Positions 31,743 through 47,308 of a stretch of 64,000 nt of DNA are shown piece after piece. A program made the position numbers and the translations under genes. This stretch comes from Citrobacter braakii (GTDB lineage: Bacteria > Pseudomonadota > Gammaproteobacteria > Enterobacterales > Enterobacteriaceae), in the NCBI RefSeq assembly GCF_002075345.1, contig NZ_NAEW01000003.1, forward strand, positions 1 to 64,000, in the 5' to 3' direction. The notes under the pieces are model-generated. The model made no database searches. It was not told the DNA's origin and saw only the letters and a program-made list of their open reading frames with translations. Each line of letters begins with the position of its first letter. The stretch's first letter is position 1.

Positions 31743-32071
31743 TGAGCATACAAAATGAAGTGTTGAAGCTATTCAGGAAGGAGATACCTGGATACGACGA
31801 TAAAGACGGAAATGAGATCCCATTAGAATTGGACACAGATTTATTCGATGAGCCACGAGATGACCTCTCAGATGCAGTAGAAGAGTTTCAGAAAGCATTC
31901 AATGTAGATTTATCGAATGTTGACTGGACCCGCTATTTTCCTTGGGAAAACACGCCTCTTCTGACTCGGTGGTTCAAAGCTAACCGGGAAGAAGTGGAAG
32001 CAACACGCATACCGCTAACCGTAAGGATGTTTGCTGAGTCGGCTGAAGCGGGGAAATGGCTTTATGACTGA
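31742..32071 (+). CDS. Putative immunity protein (DUF1493-like)
   Basis: 109 residues, strongly acidic. The start codon overlaps the stop of the effector gene by one base (TAATG, 31740-31744), which ensures tight coupling of toxin and antidote. The pattern of an acidic helix-rich protein with FNVDLSNVDWTRYFPWE resembles DUF1493 proteins, often found beside T6SS toxins; this match is from memory. Five more in-frame codons upstream (31727) lie inside the effector and have no better ribosome site. Confidence 0.6.
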   Translation: MSIQNEVLKLFRKEIPGYDDKDGNEIPLELDTDLFDEPRDDLSDAVEEFQKAFNVDLSNVDWTRYFPWENTPLLTRWFKANREEVEATRIPLTVRMFAESAEAGKWLYD

Positions 32072-32086
32072 ATAACATCCCTGCCA

Positions 32087-32116
32087 ATAAAAAAGGGTGC
32101 CGGAAGCACCCTTTTC
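32087..32116. terminator. Bidirectional terminator between the Hcp module and cyoE
   Basis: GGGTGC/GCACCC hairpin, extended by A-T pairs, with A and T runs on both sides. It closes the Hcp cassette and the cyo operon. Confidence 0.88.
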
Positions 32117-32130
32117 GTATCAGCAGATCG

Positions 32131-33021
32131 TTACCAGACGTAAGTCAGCAGGTTCTGCGAGTTTGGCACCATAAAGTCAACGGACATCATCACGGAAAGC
32201 GCGGTAATGGCGATGATGGAGAAACCGAACAGCTTGCGTGCCCAGACCCTGTCATCTTCCACTTTATAACCGCGCAGCGCCATGCCCAACCACCAGACAC
32301 TCACCGCCGCAGCAACAATCAGGTATTTATAACCAGCATAGCCGCCCAGGGTTAGCATCAGCGTGGCGATAGCAAACGCCACGATGTACAGCGTGATATG
32401 GTTCTTCGCGACCGAAATACCTTTCACCACCGGCAGTACCGGGATGTTGGCTGCCTGATAATCCTTAAAGCGGAAAATCGCAATCGCGTAAGAGTGCGGC
32501 ATCTGCCACAGACTGAAAATAGCCAGCAGAATCAGCGCACCGCTATCGAACTCACCGGTTACGGCGCAGTAGCCAATCACCGGCGGCGCAGCACCGGAGA
32601 GTGAGCCAATCAGCGTGCCATAAACGGAATGGCGCTTCATGTACAGGCTATAGACGCCCACATAGACCACGAAGCCCATTACCCCCAGCCAGCAGGCCAG
32701 AGGGTTCGCGCCAAACCACAGCAGCATAAAGCCAGCAATACCCAGCAGGGTGGCGTATACCAGCGAGACCGCAGGGGAAATCAGACCTTTAACCAGCACG
32801 CGGTTTTTGGTCCTCTCCATCTTCCTGTCGATATCCCTGTCGATGTAGTTGTTAAATACACAACCCGACGCCACAACCAGTGACACCCCAACCAACGTGT
32901 AGATAAACAGGGGATAATCAATGCTGCCTTTCGAGGCCAGCAGGAATCCCCCAATCACCGAGATCAGGTTGCCAAAGATGATGCCTGGTTTTGTTACTTG
33001 CAGGTATTGCTTAAACATCAT
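32131..33021 (-). CDS. cyoE: Protoheme IX farnesyltransferase (heme O synthase)
   Basis: 296 residues with about nine membrane helices. The prenyltransferase motif [15 protein letters not shown] binds Mg-farnesyl diphosphate. It makes heme O, the cofactor of cytochrome bo3, from heme B and the farnesyl diphosphate produced by IspA. Last gene of cyoABCDE, 11 bases after cyoD. Confidence 0.97.
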   Translation of the reverse strand: MMFKQYLQVTKPGIIFGNLISVIGGFLLASKGSIDYPLFIYTLVGVSLVVASGCVFNNYIDRDIDRKMERTKNRVLVKGLISPAVSLVYATLLGIAGFMLLWFGANPLACWLGVMGFVVYVGVYSLYMKRHSVYGTLIGSLSGAAPPVIGYCAVTGEFDSGALILLAIFSLWQMPHSYAIAIFRFKDYQAANIPVLPVVKGISVAKNHITLYIVAFAIATLMLTLGGYAGYKYLIVAAAVSVWWLGMALRGYKVEDDRVWARKLFGFSIIAITALSVMMSVDFMVPNSQNLLTYVW

Positions 33022-33032
33022 AATCGCCGCTC

Positions 33033-36924
<3,892 letters not shown>

Positions 36925-36973
36925 TTAACGACCTCAATTCCACGGGACCGGGTGGCGTTTAAAGTGTGAGGGC

Positions 36974-37002
36974 ATTTTACGGGAAGGTTACATTACTGTA
37001 AA
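36974..37002 (-). promoter_or_regulatory. cyo operon promoter
   Basis: On the minus strand TTTACA (36997-37002) and TAAAAT (36974-36979) are 17 bases apart, about 50 bases before cyoA. ArcA and FNR repress cyo in E. coli; individual sites were not assigned. Confidence 0.65.
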
Positions 37003-37383
37003 CATCCTTGGATCTGTGTTACTGGGTTCTGCCGGGCATGTCACATATGTTGCAATATATGTCGTTTTGACTTTAAGAACCTGTTGCAACATCACGTTAT
37101 AACGAAAGCGGGCAAGCGGGAGACGTGCTGAGGGCAATTGGTATAACCAATACGAAAATAAAACAATTGTTTAACAATTGATTATCAATAAAAAGACAAT
37201 TGAAGAACAAAAAATAAATCTGTAGTGGCTGAATCGAGTAAGGGAAATAGTATATATAAAAGGCGTCAATAATTTCCAAATTCTTTGGCGCACAAAATAA
37301 CAAATAATATTTTTAGTAATTGTTGTTTATTTAGCCGTTATAATTACGCAGGGTGATTACAACGGCGATATTAATGTGGATTT
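37003..37383. other. Intergenic region between cyoA and ampG with no recognised gene
   Basis: About 380 very AT-rich bases behind the cyo promoter. Repeats of ACAATTG-like words occur near 37160-37205 (AAACAATTGTTTAACAATTGA), possibly a regulator binding or curved DNA region. Only short open frames without ribosome sites are present. No terminator for ampG was seen. Confidence 0.5.
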
Positions 37384-38859
37384 TTACGCCAGGCGGGTTT
37401 TGCGCAGTGCCAGATAATCCAGCAATCCACCAAAAACGACCCCGCAGACCGCGACCACTACCGAGATTTCCAGCAGTTCCGGCAGGAAGGAGAAGTGGGT
37501 GTAATCCAGCGCGTTCATGGTTAACAGCAGCAGCCAAACCACCAGCAGACAGCAGCCCGCAACCAACGTCATTAATGCCAGGCTGTACGCGCCACGAAAT
37601 TCCGTGCGCGGAATAAAGCTCTCATTTTGCCAGCTATGTTCCAGAGTCTGACGACAAACCAGCAGCAGTATGAGGCCGGGGATAGCGGCAAACACAGAGA
37701 ACAAATAAAACGTTGACCACCCGTGCGCTTCAACAAACCAACCTGCTACCGGGCCAACGTAAACGCGACCAACGGCGGAAAGCGCGGAGAGCAGAGCGAA
37801 CTGGGTCGCTGAGAAGGACTTATTGCACAGCGTCATTAATAAGGCGACAAACGCTGCCGTACCCATGCCACCACACAGGTTTTCAAAGAAGACGGCGGCG
37901 GCCATACTAAACATGTGTTTGTCAGTGATGGACAATAACCAGTAGCCCGCATTCGACGCCCCCTGCAGGATGCCGAAAATCAGCAATGCGCGAAACAGCG
38001 AGAGGCGTTGCATCAGGATCCCGCCGTACAGCGCGCCAACGATGGTTGCCAGTAGTCCGAGCGTTTTATTCACCACGCCAACTTCACCCGCATCAAATCC
38101 GACGCCGCGGATTAAAAAGGTTGTAGTCAGGCTCATGGCAAAGGCATCCCCGAGCTTATACAGAACGATAAGCAGCAGAATTAGCCAGGCGTTGTTACGA
38201 CCAAAGAAGTCGCGCAGCGGGGCCACAACCGCTTGCTCCAGCGTTTTGGGCACCGGAATGGCATCAGTCGGTTCGGGCGCTAGCAGGGTAGCGATGATGC
38301 AAGGTATCAGCAGCGCCGCCATCAGCCAGTACATTCCTTGCCAGCCCAGCCAGCGGTCGGCCATCCACAGAGCCAGCCCACCGGAAACCAGCATCCCTAA
38401 ACGATAGCCCAGCACGCTGATAGCCGCGCCGGTGCCGCGTTCTTCGGCGGGTAGCACGTCGGTTTTCCATGCGTCAAAGACGATATCCTGCGATGCCGAG
38501 CAAAACGCGATCACCACCGCAAGCGCGGCCATCCAGCGTAGCTGCGTGCCAGGCTCCAGAAAGCCCATCGCGGCGATAGAAATCAGTAACAGCACCTGAG
38601 TTGCCAGCAGCCAACCACGGCGCCGACCTAAAAACGGCGGCGTGTAGCGGTCCATTAGCGGAGACCAGAGGAACTTAAACACGTAGGCCTGGCCGACCAG
38701 AGAAAAGAAACCGATGGTTTTAAGATCGATATTCTCGACCGTCATCCATGCCTGAAGCGTACCCGAGGTCAGTGCGAGTGGTAAACCGGAGGCGAATCCC
38801 AGTATGAGCAGGATAGCTGAACGTGGTTGCTGAAAAATACGTAAGTAATGACTGGACAT
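37384..38859 (-). CDS. ampG: Muropeptide permease AmpG
   Basis: 491 residues, as in E. coli, with 14 hydrophobic segments of the MFS fold. It imports GlcNAc-anhydroMurNAc peptides from the periplasm for cell-wall recycling, and so controls induction of AmpC beta-lactamase in species that have ampR-ampC. The order yajG-ampG is conserved; the gap of 44 bases contains a GGCCCG/CGGGCC hairpin. Confidence 0.97.
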   Translation of the reverse strand: MSSHYLRIFQQPRSAILLILGFASGLPLALTSGTLQAWMTVENIDLKTIGFFSLVGQAYVFKFLWSPLMDRYTPPFLGRRRGWLLATQVLLLISIAAMGFLEPGTQLRWMAALAVVIAFCSASQDIVFDAWKTDVLPAEERGTGAAISVLGYRLGMLVSGGLALWMADRWLGWQGMYWLMAALLIPCIIATLLAPEPTDAIPVPKTLEQAVVAPLRDFFGRNNAWLILLLIVLYKLGDAFAMSLTTTFLIRGVGFDAGEVGVVNKTLGLLATIVGALYGGILMQRLSLFRALLIFGILQGASNAGYWLLSITDKHMFSMAAAVFFENLCGGMGTAAFVALLMTLCNKSFSATQFALLSALSAVGRVYVGPVAGWFVEAHGWSTFYLFSVFAAIPGLILLLVCRQTLEHSWQNESFIPRTEFRGAYSLALMTLVAGCCLLVVWLLLLTMNALDYTHFSFLPELLEISVVVAVCGVVFGGLLDYLALRKTRLA

Positions 38860-38903
38860 GGGCTTCTATAGGCCCGACGAACGCCGGGCCATATGGGCAG
38901 AAA

Positions 38904-39482
38904 TTAACGAGCGTTCTGCTTGATGAAATCGTGAACGCTGGTGTCCTGAGACATATCAGCGATGGTATCGGTCAGCACGCTGTTAACGGCGTCAGCGATA
39001 TTTTTGTTAGAGGCCTGCAGTGCGCCTTCAACAGAATAGCTTGCGCGGTAGTTTTTGGTCATCTTGTTGCCGTTAGCAGCGGTCGCAATGATGGCGATGT
39101 CTGCCTTGGTGGCGATGTTATAGCGCACGCTACCCTGGGACACGTCTGCATACAGCTGGCTAACAATGATTTGCAGGTTAACAGCACCGTTTGGCCCAAT
39201 CATATAACCGCGTGCGGTCATCTGTTTTTCCAGTACTTCTTGCAGCAGGAAGCGCAGATCGCGGGACGCGGTCAGGGTAACAAGCTGGTTGTCACGGGTA
39301 ACTTTTGCCAGCGCCTGATCCTGACGCTGGTCGGCACCGTTGATGCTAACGGTCACTCCCATCAGGCTCGGGTCCTGCTGTGGCAGGGTAATTTTCGGGG
39401 AAACTTCAATAGTGGTCGGCGGCGTTGCGCATCCAGCTAACATAAACAGCGCGACAAACGGGACGAGGATTTTTTTAAACAT
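38904..39482 (-). CDS. yajG: Putative lipoprotein YajG
   Basis: 192 residues. Lipobox LAGC with Cys18 after a short signal peptide. The mature part is an alpha/beta domain of the DUF of YajG, unknown function, in the cell envelope. Upstream of ampG in the same transcription unit and divergent from bolA. Confidence 0.95.
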   Translation of the reverse strand: MFKKILVPFVALFMLAGCATPPTTIEVSPKITLPQQDPSLMGVTVSINGADQRQDQALAKVTRDNQLVTLTASRDLRFLLQEVLEKQMTARGYMIGPNGAVNLQIIVSQLYADVSQGSVRYNIATKADIAIIATAANGNKMTKNYRASYSVEGALQASNKNIADAVNSVLTDTIADMSQDTSVHDFIKQNAR

Positions 39483-39733
39483 GCCAGGGCTCTCAGCGAA
39501 TCTAAATTGTATGGTTGGAGAAAATTCCCGCCATCATAACATCGCCAACGATGAGGGGAAGTGGGTAACGCATGTAAATTCATTGTGTTGTCAGTTTTAT
39601 GTCTTTGTGGAGACCATAAACGGACTTTTTGCAATAAATCGAAGTGAGGATTTAGTGAACTTCATCCATTTGGCTGAGAAAATCAGACAAACGCTAATTT
39701 TTTGTTGCTAAGGTGTAATGAAAGCGGTAAAAG
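39483..39733. other. yajG-bolA intergenic region
   Basis: About 300 bases separate the two divergent starts. A minus-strand TACAAT near 39507 may be the yajG -10. No open frame with a ribosome site is present. The bolA promoter lies at its right end. Confidence 0.4.
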
Positions 39734-39741
39734 CGGCTAGT
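39734..39741 (+). promoter_or_regulatory. bolA gearbox promoter -10 box
   Basis: CGGCTAGT differs by one base from the CGGCAAGT gearbox -10 known for E. coli bolA1p, which is growth-phase dependent and read by sigma S. It lies 48 bases before the start codon. Confidence 0.65.
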
Positions 39742-39788
39742 ATTTAAAGGGATGGGTGACATCTCAGCGTTGTCGGAGGAAAAACTTC

Positions 39789-40106
39789 ATGATGATTCGT
39801 GAGCAAATAGAAGAAAAATTAAGGGCAGCGTTCCAACCCGTGTTCCTCGAAGTTGTGGATGAAAGCTATCGTCACAATGTCCCGGCAGGTTCTGAAAGCC
39901 ACTTTAAGGTTGTGCTGGTTAGCGATCGCTTTACAGGTGAGCGTTTTCTGAATCGTCATCGGATGATTTACAGCACCTTAACGGTGGAGCTTTCCACAAC
40001 CGTTCATGCACTTGCCCTGCATACCTACACCATTAAGGAGTGGGAAGCGTTGCAGGATACGATTTTTGCATCGCCTCCGTGTCGTGGGGCGGGAAGCATC
40101 GCGTAA
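39789..40106 (+). CDS. bolA: BolA morphogen / iron-sulfur related regulator
   Basis: 105 residues, as in E. coli. A class II KH-like fold with the signature RHRMIYSTL and [11 protein letters not shown], containing the conserved His used with Grx4 to bind a [2Fe-2S] cluster. It changes cell shape and biofilm programmes in stationary phase. Start MMIREQIEE has AGGAAAA upstream; eleven further upstream codons are not used. Confidence 0.96.
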   Translation: MMIREQIEEKLRAAFQPVFLEVVDESYRHNVPAGSESHFKVVLVSDRFTGERFLNRHRMIYSTLTVELSTTVHALALHTYTIKEWEALQDTIFASPPCRGAGSIA

Positions 40107-40159
40107 AAACGGATTTGCAACAACCGACGCTTTTCCAGTATGTTGCTACAGATTATGTG

Positions 40160-40188
40160 AAAACGGCCTGCGGGCCGTTTTGTTTTGT
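40160..40188 (+). terminator. Terminator after bolA
   Basis: AAAACGGCC/GGGCCGTTTT hairpin followed by T-rich sequence. Confidence 0.88.
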
Positions 40189-40274
40189 CTGAATTCTGGG
40201 GCAGTCGTACAGTATTCAGACAAAAATTAGCCGGGAATTGTGAAAAAAGCCGCAGCAACGCGCGATAACCGTTC

Positions 40275-40303
40275 TCGACTCATAAAAGTGATGCCGCTAT
40301 AAT
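40275..40303 (+). promoter_or_regulatory. tig promoter
   Basis: TCGACT (40275-40280), a 17-base spacer and a consensus TATAAT (40298-40303), about 148 bases before tig. The long leader contains no open frame with a ribosome site. Confidence 0.65.
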
Positions 40304-40441
40304 GCGCGTCTTATTTTTCGGAATGTCTTCGGGATGATTCTGACGACAGGGAATGTGATTGCTTATGAGAACATCCCAGTTCCGCGAAGCCAACAACCTG
40401 TGCTTGCGGAGAAGAGTTGACCGAGCACTGTGATTTTTTGA

Positions 40442-41749
<1,308 letters not shown>

Positions 41750-41783
41750 TTCGTCGCTTATTTAGCACGAATTTCGTACGCAA

Positions 41784-41816
41784 GCCCGTCACCTTTTGGT
41801 GGCGGGTTTTTTTTTG
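41784..41816 (+). terminator. Terminator after tig
   Basis: CCCGTCACC/GGTGGCGGG stem with a T4 loop, followed by nine T. Confidence 0.92.
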
Positions 41817-41996
41817 TCACGGATTTTGCATGGGAAGAGTGCGAAAACAGCGTTTCAGTGTTAGCGTTACAACAAAAGATTGTTATGCTTGAATTATGGC
41901 GATGTCGTACCCATTACAGAGGGACTAGCTGATAATCCGTCCATAAGGTTACAATCAGCACAGCAGGTTTTTTCAAATTTTATCCAGGAGACGGAA

Positions 41997-42620
41997 ATGT
42001 CATACAGCGGCGAACGAGATAACTTTGCACCCCATATGGCGCTGGTGCCGATGGTCATTGAACAGACCTCACGTGGTGAGCGCTCTTTTGATATCTATTC
42101 TCGTCTACTTAAGGAACGCGTCATTTTTCTGACCGGCCAGGTCGAAGACCATATGGCTAACCTGATCGTGGCGCAGATGCTGTTCCTGGAAGCAGAAAAC
42201 CCAGAAAAAGATATCTACCTGTACATCAACTCCCCTGGTGGAGTGATCACTGCCGGGATGTCTATCTATGACACCATGCAGTTTATTAAGCCGGACGTCA
42301 GCACCATTTGTATGGGCCAGGCGGCCTCAATGGGCGCGTTCCTGCTGACTGCCGGGGCGAAAGGTAAACGTTTTTGCCTGCCTAACTCTCGCGTCATGAT
42401 CCACCAGCCTCTGGGCGGTTACCAGGGCCAGGCAACGGATATTGAAATTCATGCCCGTGAAATCCTGAAGGTAAAAGGGCGCATGAACGAACTTATGGCG
42501 CATCATACGGGTCAATCTCTTGAGCAGATTGAACGTGATACCGAGCGCGATCGCTTCCTCTCCGCTTCTGAAGCGGTAGAGTACGGTCTGGTCGACTCGA
42601 TTTTGACCCATCGTAATTAA
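41997..42620 (+). CDS. clpP: ATP-dependent Clp protease proteolytic subunit
   Basis: 207 residues, as in E. coli. The serine protease triad Ser111 (GQAASMGA), His136 (MIHQPLGG) and Asp185 is intact. Fourteen subunits form a barrel that works with ClpX or ClpA. Start [10 protein letters not shown] has CAGGAGACGG upstream; 39 in-frame codons before it are leader. A TATGCT -10 box is at 41884-41889 with a weak -35. Confidence 0.98.
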   Translation: MSYSGERDNFAPHMALVPMVIEQTSRGERSFDIYSRLLKERVIFLTGQVEDHMANLIVAQMLFLEAENPEKDIYLYINSPGGVITAGMSIYDTMQFIKPDVSTICMGQAASMGAFLLTAGAKGKRFCLPNSRVMIHQPLGGYQGQATDIEIHAREILKVKGRMNELMAHHTGQSLEQIERDTERDRFLSASEAVEYGLVDSILTHRN

Positions 42621-42643
42621 TGCCCAGCGCGCAGGTGTACCGC

Positions 42644-42649
42644 TATAAT
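42644..42649 (+). promoter_or_regulatory. Possible clpX internal promoter -10
   Basis: Consensus TATAAT in the clpP-clpX gap, without a good -35. clpX is known to have its own promoter in E. coli besides co-transcription with clpP. Confidence 0.4.
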
Positions 42650-42746
42650 TACCTGGAGCGGCACAACGCTGACTAGCGTCTTGCGCCTGAGAATGGCATT
42701 TGCGTCGTCGTGTGCGGCACAAAGAACAAAGAAGAGGTTTTGACCC

Positions 42747-44021
42747 ATGACAGATAAACGCAAAGATGGCTCGGGCAAATTGTTGTACTGCTCTTTTTGC
42801 GGCAAAAGCCAGCATGAAGTGCGTAAGCTGATTGCCGGACCATCCGTGTATATCTGCGACGAATGTGTTGATTTATGTAACGACATCATTCGCGAAGAGA
42901 TTAAGGAAGTAGCACCGCACCGTGAACGCAGTGCGCTGCCGACGCCACATGAAATTCGCAACCACCTGGACGATTACGTTATCGGTCAGGAGCAGGCGAA
43001 GAAAGTGCTGGCGGTCGCGGTATACAACCATTACAAACGTCTGCGCAACGGCGACACCAGCAATGGCGTCGAGTTGGGCAAAAGTAACATCCTGCTGATT
43101 GGCCCGACGGGTTCCGGTAAAACGCTGCTGGCTGAAACGCTGGCACGCCTGCTGGACGTTCCGTTCACTATGGCCGATGCCACCACGCTGACCGAAGCTG
43201 GTTATGTGGGTGAAGATGTTGAAAATATTATTCAGAAACTACTGCAGAAGTGCGATTACGACGTGCAGAAAGCACAGCGCGGGATCGTCTATATCGATGA
43301 AATCGACAAGATTTCTCGTAAGTCTGACAACCCGTCCATTACCCGTGACGTTTCTGGCGAAGGCGTACAGCAGGCGCTGTTGAAACTGATCGAAGGTACG
43401 GTTGCTGCCGTTCCACCGCAGGGGGGGCGTAAACATCCTCAGCAGGAATTCCTGCAGGTTGATACCTCCAAGATCCTGTTTATCTGCGGCGGTGCCTTTG
43501 CCGGTCTGGATAAAGTCATTGCTAACCGTGTTGAAACGGGCTCCGGCATTGGTTTTGGCGCAACGGTAAAAGCGCAGTCTGATAAAGCCAGTGAAGGTGA
43601 ACTGCTGTCGCAGGTGGAGCCGGAAGATCTGATCAAATTTGGTCTGATCCCTGAGTTCATCGGGCGTCTGCCGGTTGTAGCGACGCTGAGCGAACTGAGT
43701 GAAGAAGCGCTGATCCAGATCCTGAAAGAGCCGAAAAATGCCCTGACCAAGCAGTACCAGGCGCTGTTCAATCTTGAAGGTGTTGATCTGGAATTCCGTG
43801 AGGAAGCGCTGGATGCGATCGCCAAAAAAGCGATGGCACGTAAAACCGGTGCTCGTGGTCTGCGTTCTATCGTCGAAGCCGCACTGCTTGACACTATGTA
43901 CGATCTGCCTTCTATGGAAGACGTCGAAAAAGTGGTGATCGATGAGTCGGTGATTGGCGGCCAGAGCAAGCCATTGCTGATTTACGGTAAGCCGGAAGCG
44001 CAGCAGGCATCTGGCGAATAA
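42747..44021 (+). CDS. clpX: ATP-dependent Clp protease ATP-binding subunit ClpX
   Basis: 424 residues, as in E. coli. Zinc-binding domain with Cys15, Cys18, Cys37 and Cys40, Walker A GPTGSGKT (119-126), Walker B YIDEIDK, and the ClpP-docking loop IGF in SGIGFGAT. A hexameric unfoldase that feeds ssrA-tagged and other substrates into ClpP. Confidence 0.98.
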   Translation: MTDKRKDGSGKLLYCSFCGKSQHEVRKLIAGPSVYICDECVDLCNDIIREEIKEVAPHRERSALPTPHEIRNHLDDYVIGQEQAKKVLAVAVYNHYKRLRNGDTSNGVELGKSNILLIGPTGSGKTLLAETLARLLDVPFTMADATTLTEAGYVGEDVENIIQKLLQKCDYDVQKAQRGIVYIDEIDKISRKSDNPSITRDVSGEGVQQALLKLIEGTVAAVPPQGGRKHPQQEFLQVDTSKILFICGGAFAGLDKVIANRVETGSGIGFGATVKAQSDKASEGELLSQVEPEDLIKFGLIPEFIGRLPVVATLSELSEEALIQILKEPKNALTKQYQALFNLEGVDLEFREEALDAIAKKAMARKTGARGLRSIVEAALLDTMYDLPSMEDVEKVVIDESVIGGQSKPLLIYGKPEAQQASGE

Positions 44022-44050
44022 TTCATCAATTCATACAGACATTTAATTAA

Positions 44051-44083
44051 TAAGGGGGGATTTTATCTCCCCTTTTATTTTTC
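44051..44083 (+). terminator. Terminator after clpX
   Basis: AAGGGG/CCCCTT hairpin followed by a T-rich tract, before the lon promoter. Confidence 0.8.
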
Positions 44084-44095
44084 CGTAAACATGGC

Positions 44096-44123
44096 GTTGA
44101 ATGTGTGGGAAACATCCCCATAT
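44096..44123 (+). promoter_or_regulatory. Sigma-32 heat-shock promoter of lon
   Basis: GTTGAAT (44096-44102), a 13-base spacer and CCCCATAT (44116-44123). This fits the RpoH consensus, and lon is a known member of that regulon. Confidence 0.8.
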
Positions 44124-44205
44124 ACTGACATACATGTTAAAGGTGGTGTGGAGCACAGTCGTACCACCTGATTACCTGGCGGAAACTAAACTAAGAGAGA
44201 GCTCT

Positions 44206-46560
44206 ATGAATCCTGAGCGTTCTGAACGCATTGAAATCCCCGTATTGCCGTTGCGCGATGTGGTGGTTTATCCGCACATGGTCATACCCTTATTTGTAGG
44301 GCGGGAAAAATCTATCCGTTGTCTGGAAGCGGCTATGGACCATGATAAAAAAATCATGCTGGTTGCCCAGAAAGAAGCGTCAACGGATGAGCCGGGTGTA
44401 AACGATCTTTTCACCGTCGGGACCGTGGCCTCTATTTTGCAGATGCTGAAACTGCCTGACGGCACCGTAAAAGTGCTGGTCGAGGGGTTACAGCGCGCGC
44501 GTATTTCAGCGCTGTCTGACAACGGCGAGCACTTCTCTGCGAAAGCGGAGTACCTCGACTCGCCTGCTATTGATGAGCGCGAACAGGAAGTGCTGGTGCG
44601 TACCGCTATCAGCCAGTTCGAAGGCTATATCAAGCTGAACAAGAAAATCCCGCCCGAAGTGCTGACGTCGCTGAACAGCATTGACGATCCTGCACGTCTG
44701 GCGGACACCATCGCTGCGCACATGCCGCTGAAGCTTGCTGACAAGCAGTCCGTACTGGAGATGTCCGACGTTAACGAACGTCTGGAATATCTGATGGCGA
44801 TGATGGAGTCTGAAATCGATCTGCTGCAGGTTGAGAAACGCATTCGCAACCGCGTGAAAAAGCAGATGGAAAAATCCCAGCGTGAGTACTATCTGAACGA
44901 GCAGATGAAAGCCATTCAGAAAGAGCTCGGCGAGATGGACGATGCGCCGGACGAAAACGAAGCGTTGAAGCGTAAAATCGACGCGGCGAAAATGCCGAAA
45001 GAGGCAAAAGAGAAAGCGGAAGCAGAACTGCAGAAGCTGAAAATGATGTCTCCGATGTCAGCGGAAGCGACCGTAGTCCGTGGCTACATCGACTGGATGG
45101 TTCAGGTGCCATGGAATGCGCGTAGCAAGGTCAAAAAAGATCTGCGTCAGGCTCAGGAAATCCTCGATACCGACCATTACGGTCTGGAACGCGTCAAAGA
45201 CCGTATTCTTGAGTATCTCGCGGTTCAAAGCCGTGTGAATAAAATCAAGGGGCCGATCCTGTGCCTGGTTGGGCCGCCGGGGGTAGGTAAAACTTCTCTG
45301 GGACAGTCCATCGCTAAAGCAACCGGACGTAAATACATCCGTATGGCGCTGGGTGGCGTGCGTGATGAAGCTGAAATTCGCGGTCACCGCCGGACCTATA
45401 TTGGTTCGATGCCGGGTAAACTGATCCAGAAAATGGCTAAAGTGGGCGTTAAAAACCCGCTGTTCCTGCTTGATGAGATCGACAAAATGTCTTCCGACAT
45501 GCGTGGCGATCCGGCTTCCGCACTGCTTGAGGTGCTGGATCCAGAGCAGAACGTGGCGTTCAGCGATCATTACCTGGAAGTGGACTACGATCTCAGCGAC
45601 GTGATGTTCGTTGCGACCTCTAACTCCATGAATATTCCCGCACCGTTGCTGGATCGTATGGAAGTGATCCGTCTGTCCGGGTATACCGAAGACGAGAAGC
45701 TGAACATTGCTAAACGTCACCTGTTGCCGAAACAGATTGAGCGTAACGCGCTGAAAAAAGGCGAGCTGACGGTCGACGATAGCGCCATTGTGGGCATTAT
45801 TCGTTATTACACCCGTGAAGCTGGAGTGCGTAGTCTGGAGCGTGAAATTTCCAAACTGTGCCGTAAAGCGGTGAAACAGCTGCTGCTCGACAAGTCGCTG
45901 AAACATATTGAGATCAATGGCGACAACCTGCACGACTACCTGGGCGTACAGCGCTTTGACTATGGCCGCGCGGACAACGAAAACCGCGTTGGCCAGGTAA
46001 CCGGTCTGGCATGGACGGAAGTTGGCGGCGATCTGCTGACCATCGAAACCGCTTGCGTACCGGGTAAAGGTAAGCTGACCTACACCGGTTCTCTGGGTGA
46101 AGTCATGCAGGAATCCATTCAGGCTGCGCTGACCGTGGTGCGCGCGCGTGCGGAAAAACTGGGCATTAATCCGGACTTTTACGAAAAACGCGACATCCAC
46201 GTTCACGTACCTGAAGGGGCGACGCCGAAAGACGGTCCAAGTGCGGGTATTGCCATGTGTACCGCGCTGGTTTCTTGTCTGACCGGTAACCCGGTTCGCG
46301 CCGACGTGGCGATGACCGGCGAGATCACCCTGCGTGGCCAGGTTCTGCCTATTGGTGGTTTGAAAGAAAAACTGCTGGCAGCACACCGTGGTGGTATTAA
46401 AACGGTCTTAATTCCAGACGAAAACAAACGTGACCTGGAAGAGATTCCGGACAACGTAATTGCCGATCTGGACATCCATCCGGTGAAACGCATTGAGGAG
46501 GTTCTGACGCTCGCGTTGCAAAATGAGCCCTCCGGAATGCAGGTTGTGACCGCAAAATAG
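44206..46560 (+). CDS. lon: ATP-dependent protease Lon
   Basis: 784 residues, nearly identical to E. coli Lon. N-terminal substrate-binding LAN domain, coiled-coil region, AAA+ module with GPPGVGKT (356-363) and the C-terminal serine-lysine protease domain with DGPSAGIA (Ser679) and Lys722. It degrades misfolded proteins and regulators such as SulA and RcsA. Start [12 protein letters not shown]; 35 upstream codons overlap the heat-shock promoter and are rejected. Confidence 0.98.
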   Translation: MNPERSERIEIPVLPLRDVVVYPHMVIPLFVGREKSIRCLEAAMDHDKKIMLVAQKEASTDEPGVNDLFTVGTVASILQMLKLPDGTVKVLVEGLQRARISALSDNGEHFSAKAEYLDSPAIDEREQEVLVRTAISQFEGYIKLNKKIPPEVLTSLNSIDDPARLADTIAAHMPLKLADKQSVLEMSDVNERLEYLMAMMESEIDLLQVEKRIRNRVKKQMEKSQREYYLNEQMKAIQKELGEMDDAPDENEALKRKIDAAKMPKEAKEKAEAELQKLKMMSPMSAEATVVRGYIDWMVQVPWNARSKVKKDLRQAQEILDTDHYGLERVKDRILEYLAVQSRVNKIKGPILCLVGPPGVGKTSLGQSIAKATGRKYIRMALGGVRDEAEIRGHRRTYIGSMPGKLIQKMAKVGVKNPLFLLDEIDKMSSDMRGDPASALLEVLDPEQNVAFSDHYLEVDYDLSDVMFVATSNSMNIPAPLLDRMEVIRLSGYTEDEKLNIAKRHLLPKQIERNALKKGELTVDDSAIVGIIRYYTREAGVRSLEREISKLCRKAVKQLLLDKSLKHIEINGDNLHDYLGVQRFDYGRADNENRVGQVTGLAWTEVGGDLLTIETACVPGKGKLTYTGSLGEVMQESIQAALTVVRARAEKLGINPDFYEKRDIHVHVPEGATPKDGPSAGIAMCTALVSCLTGNPVRADVAMTGEITLRGQVLPIGGLKEKLLAAHRGGIKTVLIPDENKRDLEEIPDNVIADLDIHPVKRIEEVLTLALQNEPSGMQVVTAK

Positions 46561-46592
46561 TGACCTCGCGCAAAGAGCACTAATAAAAACAG

Positions 46593-46628
46593 GGCTGGCA
46601 GACCATTTCGGACTTGCCAGCCTTTTTT
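46593..46628 (+). terminator. Terminator after lon
   Basis: GGCTGGCA/TGCCAGCC stem followed by seven T. Confidence 0.9.
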
Positions 46629-46677
46629 TGTATAGCTAATTTAGATGACGGATTGGGCTTGCCATCATTAACGGGTG

Positions 46678-46706
46678 TTGTAAGGGCATGGCAGGCCTGA
46701 TATAAC
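46678..46706 (+). promoter_or_regulatory. hupB promoter
   Basis: TTGTAA (46678-46683), 17-base spacer, TATAAC (46701-46706), about 63 bases before the GTG start. Confidence 0.65.
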
Positions 46707-46768
46707 TGCTGCGCGTTCGCACTTTGAAGGATTCAGGTGCGATATAAATTATAAAGAGGAAGAGAAGA

Positions 46769-47041
46769 GTGAATAAATCTCAACTGATCGACAAAATTGC
46801 TGCAGGGGCTGATATCTCTAAAGCTGCGGCTGGACGTGCGTTAGATGCAATTATTGCTTCTGTTACCGAATCTCTGAAAGAAGGTGATGACGTAGCGCTG
46901 GTAGGTTTTGGTACTTTTGCCGTTAAAGAGCGTGCTGCCCGTACTGGTCGCAACCCGCAAACAGGTAAAGAGATCACCATCGCCGCGGCTAAAGTACCGG
47001 GCTTCCGTGCAGGTAAAGCACTGAAAGACGCGGTAAACTAA
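46769..47041 (+). CDS. hupB: Nucleoid protein HU, beta subunit
   Basis: 90 residues from GTG 46769 (as in E. coli), with AGAGGAAGAG upstream. Histone-like DNA-bending protein; the DNA-binding arm contains [10 protein letters not shown]. It dimerises with itself or HU-alpha. The arm-end sequence is KVPGFRAGK, where E. coli has Ser for Gly. Confidence 0.98.
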   Translation: MNKSQLIDKIAAGADISKAAAGRALDAIIASVTESLKEGDDVALVGFGTFAVKERAARTGRNPQTGKEITIAAAKVPGFRAGKALKDAVN

Positions 47042-47073
47042 GTGATTTCCCCTTTGGGGATGTGACGAAGTAC

Positions 47074-47105
47074 AAGGGCGCATCGACTGATGTGCCTTTT
47101 TTATT
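47074..47105 (+). terminator. Terminator after hupB
   Basis: GGCGCATC/GATGTGCC stem with a 4-base loop, followed by a T run. Confidence 0.85.
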
Positions 47106-47308
47106 TGTAATTCCGGTACTTTCTACGCGTTGTGGGCTGACAATTGCCCCTGTTTCTTGTCACAATAGGCCTTTGTACGCAGCGTTCAGGAAACGCTATG
47201 CTGCGTGAAGCATATATACTCAAAATCCTTGCCGCCGCTGTTGTGACAACGCGCAGGCGGCTTGAGAGATAACGCGTATAGTCATCTACAGCGGAGTGTG
47301 GTTACACC

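Noticed and set aside
37097-37303. 68-codon minus-strand frame in the cyoA-ampG gap
   Set aside because: AT-rich chance frame rich in Phe, Tyr and Leu, without a ribosome site.
45058-46386. 442-codon minus-strand frame inside lon
   Set aside because: Mirror frame of a codon-biased gene; its residues (many His, Phe, Gln, Arg) show no domain.
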